Assembly: GCA_018715285.1 (NCBI GenBank)
Contig: DVLW01000119.1
Location: 1 to 12,128 of the forward strand
Direction of reading: 5' to 3'
Source: Candidatus Faecivivens stercoripullorum
GTDB taxonomy: Bacteria > Bacillota > Clostridia > Oscillospirales > Ruminococcaceae
Length of the DNA stretch: 12,128 bases
A model generated the notes under the pieces. It was not told the origin of the DNA, did no database searches, and saw only the letters and a list, made by a program, of their open reading frames with translations. The stretch's first letter is position 1, and each line of letters begins with the position of its first letter. This document shows, piece by piece, positions 6,113-12,128 of this stretch. A program made the translations under genes and the position numbers.

Positions 6113-7603
6113 ATGAAACATTTTGATTTTGAATACGGCGCAGGCACGATGGGTGCTGAACTTCCCGACTGGACCGATACCTTTATTCCCGGCGTGACGG
6201 TACCCGACCCGGCATTCATTCCGGAAGACCAGCTGGAAAATGCCTATCTGGAAAGCCTGCATCATCCAATCGGGATGCAGCCGCTTTCAGAACTGGCATT
6301 CCCGGGTGCAAAGGTCGTCTTTGTCGTGCCCGACCGTGTCAAGGGCGGCGAACAGCCGACCAGCCACCGAAAACTTTCCATTAAATACATCCTGCGGGAA
6401 CTGTACGCCAAAGGTGTCCGGAAAGAGGATATCATGTTTATCATTTCCAACGGCCTGCATCCGCGTTCGACCGAACAGGACGCCCGGGCAATCTTTGGTG
6501 AAGAGCTGTTTTCCGAGTTCTGGCCGACCAATCAAATTATCAGCCACGATTCGGAAGATCCGGAGAACATGGTTGACCTCGGGACGACCCGTCGTGGCGA
6601 CCCGGTCAGCATCAACCGGTATATATATGAATGCGATATCCCGATTCTGATCGGTCATGTACAGGGCAACCCTTACGGCGGCTACTCGGGCGGATATAAA
6701 CACTGTGCGACCGGCATTACCAACTGGCGCTCGATTGCTTCCCATCATGTTCCTTCGGTCATGCACCGGAGCGACTTCACACCGGTCAACGGCGGAAGCC
6801 TGATGCGGACGAAATTCAATGAAATCGGTATGCACATGGAAGAAAAGATGGGGCATCCCTTTTTCTGCTGTGACGCGGTACTTGACTCGAAATCCCGTCA
6901 GATTTCCATCTGGTCAGGCTACGCAAAAGAAATGATGCCGCTTTCCTGGGTAGACGCAGACAAGCGCACCTATGTTCACTGGGCAGAGAAGAAATATGAC
7001 GTACTGGTCTTTGGTATGCCGCAGAACTTCCACTACGGTGACGGCATGGGCACCAACCCGATCATGATGATGCAGGCACTGTCGGCACAGGTACTGCGAT
7101 TCAAACGTGTCATGAGCGATAACTGCGTGATTATCTGTTCTTCTCTCTGCAACGGCTTTTTCCATGATGAACGCTGGCCGTACCTGCGGGAACTGTACGA
7201 GATGTTCCAGAAAGACTATATGAATATCCTGCCGGACATGAACCGGTATGGAGAATACTTTGCGACCAATCAGGAGTATATCCGCAAATATCGTTTTGCT
7301 AATGCTTTCCATCCATTCCACGGTTTCTCGATGATGTCCTGTGGTCATATTGCTGAAATGAACACCTCTGCGATTTACATTGTCGGTGCCCAGCAGCCGG
7401 GATATGCCCGCGGAATGGGACTGAAAACACGCGCAACCTTTGAGGAAGCTCTGGAAGACGCAATGCGCAAGTATGTTGGCAGTCATCCGAATATTCTTGC
7501 TCTGCCGCTCACCTTCAAGACAGCATCGGTTCACCTTGGGATGAAAGACACTTCCAAAGACGGAATGGATGCCTACGGTCACAGAAGCGGCTGCTGTGGA
7601 TAA
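6113..7603 (+). CDS. LarA-family (DUF2088) nickel-pincer-type racemase/epimerase homologue
   Basis: This 496-residue protein belongs to the LarA superfamily, whose members racemise or epimerise alpha-hydroxy acids by hydride transfer with a nickel-pincer nucleotide cofactor. Lys196 in GYSGGYK matches the cofactor-bound Lys184 of Lactobacillus plantarum LarA. His212 matches the Ni ligand His200, with exactly the same 16-residue spacing. His116 (NGLHP) matches acid/base His108. The partner acid/base His174, 10 residues before the Lys, is Asn186 here. The DxTR motif reads DRVK (74-77), giving Lys77 for Arg75. Gln321 fits Gln295, but Ser324 replaces Lys298. Arg75 and Lys298 contact the lactate carboxylate, so the substrate probably differs from lactate. 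The cofactor genes larB, larC and larE are not in the window. ATG 6113 follows GAGAGGAG (6094-6101). LarA residue numbers are from memory and the alignment is by eye. Confidence 0.85.
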   Translation: MKHFDFEYGAGTMGAELPDWTDTFIPGVTVPDPAFIPEDQLENAYLESLHHPIGMQPLSELAFPGAKVVFVVPDRVKGGEQPTSHRKLSIKYILRELYAKGVRKEDIMFIISNGLHPRSTEQDARAIFGEELFSEFWPTNQIISHDSEDPENMVDLGTTRRGDPVSINRYIYECDIPILIGHVQGNPYGGYSGGYKHCATGITNWRSIASHHVPSVMHRSDFTPVNGGSLMRTKFNEIGMHMEEKMGHPFFCCDAVLDSKSRQISIWSGYAKEMMPLSWVDADKRTYVHWAEKKYDVLVFGMPQNFHYGDGMGTNPIMMMQALSAQVLRFKRVMSDNCVIICSSLCNGFFHDERWPYLRELYEMFQKDYMNILPDMNRYGEYFATNQEYIRKYRFANAFHPFHGFSMMSCGHIAEMNTSAIYIVGAQQPGYARGMGLKTRATFEEALEDAMRKYVGSHPNILALPLTFKTASVHLGMKDTSKDGMDAYGHRSGCCG

Positions 7604-7637
7604 TCAGAAAACAGCCTGACAGAAAGGAGTAGCAGAC

Positions 7638-8912
7638 ATGTTATCACTTGAGATACTGGATAATACCCCCAAAAAGCTGCTGACCGATGAACGGATTGCA
7701 GCCGCCTGCCTGGAATCTGCCCCAGTACTGGATGCCGTTAAAGCTGGAACCGGACTGGATATCGATTCAATGGGCTGGATGGAGGTCACCAAATGGGCTG
7801 GTGAACAGACACTTTCCCGTCTGGAAGAAATCGCCGCGCAGGTTGCAGCCGATTCGGACGCATTCGTCGTCATCGGTGTTGGCGGATCCAACAATGCCGC
7901 ACGTTCAGTTGTCGAAGCGTTCCGCAGTGACAGCGGTGTCGAAATTATCTGGGCAGGGAACACCCTGTCACCGGCAATGATGAACCGGATGCTTTCAATG
8001 CTTAACGGGAAGCGTTTTACCATCGACTGTATCGCAAAGAACTTTGAGACGCTGGAACCGGGCGCTTCTTTCCGGGTACTGCGCCAGCTGCTGGTCAGTC
8101 GTTTTGGTAAAGAAGAAGCCGCACGCCGTACTATCGCAACCGGCACACCCGGCAGTCGTCTGGAAGAAATCTGCCGGGAAGAAGGGTACACTTTCCTGGC
8201 ATTCCCGACCGATATCGGCGGACGGTATACTGCGATGAGCAACGTCGGTTTACTGCCGATGGCAGTTGCAGGTCTGGATATACGAGCACTGGTCAGCGGA
8301 GCGATGGAGATGCAAAGACAGCTTTATACACTAGCCGCGGATGAAAACCCGGCGCTCAGATATGCGGTTATCCGGAATATGCTGTATAATGATGGCTACA
8401 AGTTGGAGATGCTTTCCTCTTTTGAACCGCAGCTCAAGTGGTTTTACAAATGGTGGATACAGCTTTTTGCCGAAAGTGAAGGAAAATGCGGGAAAGGACT
8501 GTTCCCGATTGCGTCGGAATATTCGGAAGAACTGCACTCGGTCGGACAGTTTGTACAGGACGGCAGCCCGATTCTGTTTGAAACGTTTCTGGATATCAAA
8601 GAGCAGCAGTCCAGCCTGATCTGCCATCCGGACGAGGTAGACGACCGTTTTGGTTATCTCGACGGGAAAGACTTCTGGGAAATCAACAAGGCGTCCTTTA
8701 CGGCGACCCGTACCGCGCATTCCCGGAAACTGCCCTGTCTGACGCTGACAATTGACCGGCTGGACATGAAGACTTTTGGAGAACTGTTTTATTTTTATCA
8801 ATTTACCTGCGTCCTGTCCAGTGTTCTGCTGGGTGTCAATCCATTTGACCAGCCCGGCGTAGAGGCATACAAAGGATGGATGTTTAAAGCGCTTGGCAAA
8901 CCCGGCGCATAA
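7638..8912 (+). CDS. Phosphoglucose isomerase homologue with changed phosphate-binding loop
   Basis: This 424-residue protein is a glucose-6-phosphate isomerase family member, a little short against ~450 for Bacillota enzymes. Conserved features include GVGGS (80-84), DIGGR with its catalytic-site Arg, the catalytic Glu279 in ESEGK, His300 in LHSVGQ, and Lys412 in NPFDQPGVEAYK. The active site for aldose-ketose isomerisation therefore appears complete. The loop that binds the 6-phosphate, typically SKSGTT, reads AKNFET (133-138), losing hydroxyls and gaining an acidic Glu137. The helix after GGS reads NNAAR rather than YLGAR. It may isomerise a free or differently substituted sugar. Start ATG 7638 has AAAGGAG at 7623-7629. 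It lies between the LarA-like and GH3 genes, so it may act on the sugar those two enzymes provide. Family call is firm; the substrate is open. Confidence 0.88.
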   Translation: MLSLEILDNTPKKLLTDERIAAACLESAPVLDAVKAGTGLDIDSMGWMEVTKWAGEQTLSRLEEIAAQVAADSDAFVVIGVGGSNNAARSVVEAFRSDSGVEIIWAGNTLSPAMMNRMLSMLNGKRFTIDCIAKNFETLEPGASFRVLRQLLVSRFGKEEAARRTIATGTPGSRLEEICREEGYTFLAFPTDIGGRYTAMSNVGLLPMAVAGLDIRALVSGAMEMQRQLYTLAADENPALRYAVIRNMLYNDGYKLEMLSSFEPQLKWFYKWWIQLFAESEGKCGKGLFPIASEYSEELHSVGQFVQDGSPILFETFLDIKEQQSSLICHPDEVDDRFGYLDGKDFWEINKASFTATRTAHSRKLPCLTLTIDRLDMKTFGELFYFYQFTCVLSSVLLGVNPFDQPGVEAYKGWMFKALGKPGA

Positions 8913-8943
8913 TCATAACCGATCAGAAAGGAAGGTAAGTACT

Positions 8944-11406
8944 ATGGAAAAGTATCAAAACCCTGCATTGCCGGTTGCCGAGCGGGTAGAAGATCTGCTG
9001 AGCCGGATGACGCTGGAAGAAAAAGCTGCCCAGCTGTGCGGAAATCTGGCGGTATCCTTTATGGAAGACGGCAAGGTGGATATGGAAGCACTTCGGGAAC
9101 AATTTTCCGATGGACACGGCCGGTTTACCCAGTATTCACTGGTCGGGATTGCAGACCCGATGGTCATTGCCGAAATCACCAACCAGCTCCAGCACTTTTT
9201 CGTAGAAGAAACCCGTCTTGGAATACCCGTTGCACTTCAATCCGAAAACCTCTGCGGATACCCGGCAGCAGGCGGAACGATTTTCCCGTCGATGCTGAAT
9301 ATGGCGTCCACCTGGCAGCCGGAGCTGATGGAAACGGTTGCGGATATCATCGGACAGGAGTCGGGAGCGGTCGGTATCAACTCAGCGATGAGCCCGGTAA
9401 TCGACGTATCCCGTGACCCACGCTGGGGAAGAACCTACGAGACTTTCGGTGAAGACCCTTATCTGGTCAGCCAGATGGGCGTGCACTATATCCGCGGAAT
9501 GCAGCGGCACGGCATCGGGTGCATTGCCAAACACTTCCTCGGGTATGCTGAGAGTCAGGCAGGTCTCAACTGCGCAGCCGAACGAATTGGTGACCGTGAG
9601 CTGTACGAAACCTTCGCGACACCATTTGAAGCCGCAATCAAGGAAGCAAACGTCAGCGGTATGATGGCGTCCTACTCCGAGATTGACGGTATTCCGGTTG
9701 CCGCAAACAAAAAGATTGCGCGGACTCTTCTTCGGGATACAATGGGCTTTAAAGGGATGCTGACCTCAGACGGCGGCGGTATCGCACGGCTGTATTCGAC
9801 AAATAAGGTTGTGCGGTCGTATGAAGAAGCGGGACTGTACGCCATCAAAGGCGGATGCGATACCGAGATTCCGGTTGGCGGTGCATATAAACTGCTGCCA
9901 CGGTATGTCCGGGAAGGCAAGCTGGATGAAGCGTTGTTGGACGAATCGGTCCGCAGAATCCTGACCATCAAGTTTGAATGCGGTTTGTTTGAAAACCCGT
10001 ATATTGATCTGGATGCAGTAAAAGAGGCAATGACTAACCCCGAAAAGCAGCAGCTTTCTCTGAAAGCTGCCGAGCAATCGCTGACCCTGCTAAAAAACGA
10101 CGGCATCCTGCCTCTGACCGGAACCCCGAAACTTGCCGTCATCGGTCCGCACGCAAACAGCCTGCGGTATCCGATCAGCGGGTACACCTATCCGGCCTAC
10201 CTTGAGATGATCGATGCTTCTCGTGGGAAAGACTCGAACAATATCACCATTGGCGGCATGAAGGATGAAAGTGCAAAAGAAGACGCTTCGCCCGGATACG
10301 AAGTCAAGAAGAAAAAATCCGGCGGCGCGTTTGCCAGCATGGTCGACCTGTTCAATGAGGAACAGAAAGCGCGTATCTGTGACATGACCACCAGCCTGCG
10401 CAGAATCGGCTGTCAGTCGCTTTATGAAATTCTGGACAATCGGTATATCGTTACCTATGCACCCGGATGTGATATTGTCAAACCCGGTCGGGACGGTTTT
10501 GATGAAGCAGTCGCTGCCGCAAAGGAATCAGACGTTGTCATCATGGCACTCGGCGGCAACTGCGGATGGGTCAATGTAACCGGCGGTGAAGGCAAGGACC
10601 GCAGTTCGCTCGATCTTCCCGGCGAACAGCAGGCATTGCTGGAAGCGGTCGTGGCAACCGGTAAACCGGTGGTACTGGTTCTGTACGGCCCCGGCTGTTT
10701 TGCCATTCCGTGGGCAGACAAACATTGCAGCGCGATTGTACAGGCATGGATGCCCGGTCCCTATGCCGGAATAGCGGTAGCAGATCTTCTGGATGGGACA
10801 ATCAATCCGGGCGGCAAGCTGCCGGTATCTTTCCCGCGGACGATTGGACAGGTGCCGATTTTCTATAACCATAAGGTCGGTTCGGGGTATGACGACGTCT
10901 ACGGCAACAACATGATTTTCTCAGGCGGTTATGTTGACGGCTCATCCCGTCCGCTCTATCCGTTTGGATATGGGCTTTCTTATACGACCTTTGCACTGAG
11001 CGATTTTGAAGTAGAACAGCCGGAAGTACCGACCAAAGACGGAACCATCCGCCTTTCGGTTAAGGTGACCAATACCGGAACACGTCCGGGCGACGAAGTC
11101 GTCCAGCTGTACACCCATTTCAAGGACGCGTATGTGACCCGTCCATGGAAACAGCTAACCGGATTTCTCCGGGTGAGTCTCAAACCGGGACAGTCCAAAC
11201 GGGTAGATTTTGCCGTCAAGACTTCTCAGCTCGGCTATTATAATGAAGAGATGGAATTTGTTGTTGAACCGGGCGCACTCGACCTGATGGTCGGAACCTC
11301 GTCGGCAGATATCGCGTTTACCCGTGAAATCCAGCTGACAGGGGAGCGCTGGCCGCTTGCCGGACGCAGAAGCTATACATCTGAGGCAACTCAGCAGGAG
11401 TGCTGA
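8944..11406 (+). CDS. Cytosolic glycoside hydrolase family 3 (beta-glucosidase/xylosidase type)
   Basis: This 820-residue retaining exo-glycosidase has the full GH3 layout. The N-terminal barrel carries DPRWGRTYETFGEDPYL (from ~158), KHFLGY (196-201) and GFKGMLTSDGGG with the probable nucleophile Asp276. The C-terminal alpha/beta sandwich begins near LLKNDGILPL and carries GGEGKDRSSLDLPG, where Glu549 is a likely acid/base. A fibronectin-III-like domain (~695-800) ends the protein. A charged, Lys-rich insert occupies ~420-495. No signal peptide is visible, so it acts on imported glycosides. The nucleophile motif SDGGG differs from the common SDW form, so sugar specificity is not readable. ATG 8944 follows AAGGAAGG. 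It is the last gene of the operon; the terminator follows 22 nt after its stop. It likely frees the sugar that the other five enzymes process. Confidence 0.93.
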   Translation: MEKYQNPALPVAERVEDLLSRMTLEEKAAQLCGNLAVSFMEDGKVDMEALREQFSDGHGRFTQYSLVGIADPMVIAEITNQLQHFFVEETRLGIPVALQSENLCGYPAAGGTIFPSMLNMASTWQPELMETVADIIGQESGAVGINSAMSPVIDVSRDPRWGRTYETFGEDPYLVSQMGVHYIRGMQRHGIGCIAKHFLGYAESQAGLNCAAERIGDRELYETFATPFEAAIKEANVSGMMASYSEIDGIPVAANKKIARTLLRDTMGFKGMLTSDGGGIARLYSTNKVVRSYEEAGLYAIKGGCDTEIPVGGAYKLLPRYVREGKLDEALLDESVRRILTIKFECGLFENPYIDLDAVKEAMTNPEKQQLSLKAAEQSLTLLKNDGILPLTGTPKLAVIGPHANSLRYPISGYTYPAYLEMIDASRGKDSNNITIGGMKDESAKEDASPGYEVKKKKSGGAFASMVDLFNEEQKARICDMTTSLRRIGCQSLYEILDNRYIVTYAPGCDIVKPGRDGFDEAVAAAKESDVVIMALGGNCGWVNVTGGEGKDRSSLDLPGEQQALLEAVVATGKPVVLVLYGPGCFAIPWADKHCSAIVQAWMPGPYAGIAVADLLDGTINPGGKLPVSFPRTIGQVPIFYNHKVGSGYDDVYGNNMIFSGGYVDGSSRPLYPFGYGLSYTTFALSDFEVEQPEVPTKDGTIRLSVKVTNTGTRPGDEVVQLYTHFKDAYVTRPWKQLTGFLRVSLKPGQSKRVDFAVKTSQLGYYNEEMEFVVEPGALDLMVGTSSADIAFTREIQLTGERWPLAGRRSYTSEATQQEC

Positions 11407-11428
11407 TTCTGATCCTGAAAATGCAGAA

Positions 11429-11462
11429 AACCCAGCCGGAGTCGTCAATTTCCGGCTGGGTT
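11429..11462. terminator. Two-way intrinsic terminator between the operon and the HD-domain gene
   Basis: AACCCAGCCGGA (11429-11440) pairs perfectly with TCCGGCTGGGTT (11451-11462) around a 10-nt loop. On the - strand the stem runs into TTTTCTGCATTTT, and on the + strand into TTATT, so it serves convergent genes: the GH3 end on the + strand and the HD-domain gene end on the - strand. The T run is better for the - strand. Confidence 0.85.
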
Positions 11463-11478
11463 ATTGCGGTTACGATTA

Positions 11479-12021
11479 TTATTGAGCCATTGCAGGCAAA
11501 GTTTTTGCGATCAGTTCCTGAACCGTCAGCCCCAGCATTTCAGCTCCACGGGAGATGACCTCACGGGAACAGCCGGCAGCAAATTTTTTATCCTTGAACT
11601 TTTTCATTACCGACTTGACTTCCATCCCATCCAGCCCGGTCGGACGCATCAAAGCAACAGCACCGATCAGTCCGGTCAGTTCATCGACGGCAAAAAGGTA
11701 TTTCTCCATCAGCAGCACCGGTTCCACATCGGCGCACAGTCCATACCCATGGCTGACAACGGCATGAATAACACCTTCATCGATATCCAGTTCCCGCAGC
11801 AGCGAATCGGCCTTAACACAATGCTGGTCTGGCCACTGTTCAAAATCGATATCATGCAGGATGCCGACAGCTGTCCAGTAATCTTCTTTGCCCGGGTCAA
11901 CTTCTGCGGCAATTGTACCGAGGACTTTACCGACGATCTGTGCATGCTGAAGGTGAAAAGGCTGCTGGTTATACCGTGAAACCAGTTCGAGAGCCTGCTG
12001 CGGAGTAGGAATATAGCTCAT
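11479..12021 (-). CDS. HD-domain (HDIG-like) metal-dependent hydrolase
   Basis: This 180-residue soluble protein has the HD superfamily metal-binding pattern: His26 (LQHAQ), His56-Asp57 (GILHDIDFEQWP), His91 (VVSHGYG) and Asp113 (FAVDELTGL). Such small HD proteins are phosphohydrolases acting on nucleotides or other phosphate esters; the substrate cannot be told. The ATG at 12021 is chosen because a perfect AGGAGG (12030-12035, read on the - strand) stands 8 nt upstream. An in-frame reading from further upstream would start inside the tRNA terminator. It converges on the sugar operon and is not obviously related to it. No clear promoter is visible in the short gap to the tRNA terminator, so it may depend on read-through from the tRNA. 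Confidence 0.88.
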   Translation of the reverse strand: MSYIPTPQQALELVSRYNQQPFHLQHAQIVGKVLGTIAAEVDPGKEDYWTAVGILHDIDFEQWPDQHCVKADSLLRELDIDEGVIHAVVSHGYGLCADVEPVLLMEKYLFAVDELTGLIGAVALMRPTGLDGMEVKSVMKKFKDKKFAAGCSREVISRGAEMLGLTVQELIAKTLPAMAQ

Positions 12022-12057
12022 GATAATGACCTCCTGATATGTAAGGATAAAACAAAA

Positions 12058-12083
12058 GCTCTGATGTATAAACACATCAGAGC
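12058..12083 (-). terminator. Intrinsic terminator of the tRNA
   Basis: A perfect 10-bp stem (12058-12067 with 12074-12083, GCTCTGATGT arm) has a 6-nt loop. On the - strand it is followed by TTTTGTTTT. It lies just after the 3' end of the tRNA and before the HD-domain gene, so it ends the tRNA transcript. Confidence 0.85.
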
Positions 12084-12091
12084 CTGAAAGC

Positions 12092-12128
12092 TGGTGTGCC
12101 CGACAGGAGTCGAACCTGCGACCTTTGG
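12092..12128 (-). tRNA. 3' end of a tRNA, probably tRNA-Arg (cut by the window edge)
   Basis: Read on the - strand, the segment gives part of the anticodon stem (CCAA), a variable loop (AGGTC), a T stem and loop (GCAGG, TTCGACT, CCTGT), the acceptor 3' strand CGGGCAC, a discriminator A and an encoded CCA. The expected 5' acceptor strand is GTGCCCG, common in Bacillota tRNA-Arg. The anticodon lies outside the window, so the amino acid is tentative. Confidence 0.85.

Noticed and set aside
6914..7582. 222-codon open frame on the - strand inside the LarA-like gene
   Set aside because: No family motif is visible, and it lies wholly within a strongly supported gene on the other strand.
7604..8242. 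212-codon open frame on the - strand inside the PGI gene
   Set aside because: Ser/Arg/Pro-rich shadow translation without motifs, overlapping a well-supported gene.
2874..11406. Sulfoquinovose (sulfo-EMP) pathway
   Set aside because: The isomerase, kinase and aldolase layout is similar, but there is no GH31 sulfoquinovosidase and no sulfolactaldehyde reductase or dehydrogenase, and LarA and TIM homologues are not part of the known pathway. The analogy is kept only as a model.
11464..11979. 171-codon open frame on the + strand opposite the HD-domain gene
   Set aside because: The - strand protein has the complete HD metal pattern and a perfect ribosome binding site; the + strand reading has neither.

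Overview
The window is about half G+C and looks like a chromosome segment of a Bacillota (Clostridia-like) bacterium. The signs are strong AGGAG-type ribosome binding sites, a YesM/LytS-type sensor kinase, an XylR/NagC-type ROK repressor, and a tRNA with its CCA end encoded. I see no insertion sequence, phage gene or CRISPR array. The exact taxon cannot be read from the sequence.

Layout: (1) positions 1-1382 hold the 3' part of a membrane sensor histidine kinase whose start lies outside the window. (2) Positions 1517-2722 encode a ROK-family repressor without the kinase catalytic Asp. (3) Positions 2874-11406 hold a tight six-gene run on the + strand with gaps of 16-34 nt: a PFK-like sugar-phosphate kinase, a class II fructose-bisphosphate-type aldolase, a triosephosphate-isomerase homologue, a LarA-family (DUF2088) nickel-pincer-type racemase/epimerase homologue, a phosphoglucose-isomerase homologue and a cytosolic GH3 glycosidase. 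A two-way terminator closes the run at 11429-11462. (4) An HD-domain hydrolase follows on the - strand, then a hairpin terminator, then the 3' end of a tRNA (probably tRNA-Arg), also on the - strand.

How the genes may work together: the six-gene run looks like a packaged 'upper glycolysis' fed by a glycosidase, but several of its enzymes have changed ligand-contact residues. The isomerase has replaced the phosphate-binding SKSGTT-type loop with AKNFET. The TIM homologue has lost the loop-8 Gly-Gly phosphate contact. The PFK homologue has GGNG instead of GGDG or GGDD. The LarA homologue has Asn where LarA has catalytic His174, and appears to have lost two carboxylate-binding residues. This points to a parallel pathway for an unusual sugar rather than spare glycolysis. 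The order of steps (deglycosylate, epimerise, isomerise, phosphorylate, cleave, isomerise) is inference.

Regulation: a 23-bp palindrome (GTTTNTTAAA, 3 nt, TTTAANAAAC) occurs twice in front of the PFK gene and once, with a weaker left half, in front of the ROK gene. It is the likely ROK operator, so the repressor would control both itself and the operon. The window contains no transporter, hexokinase or GAPDH.
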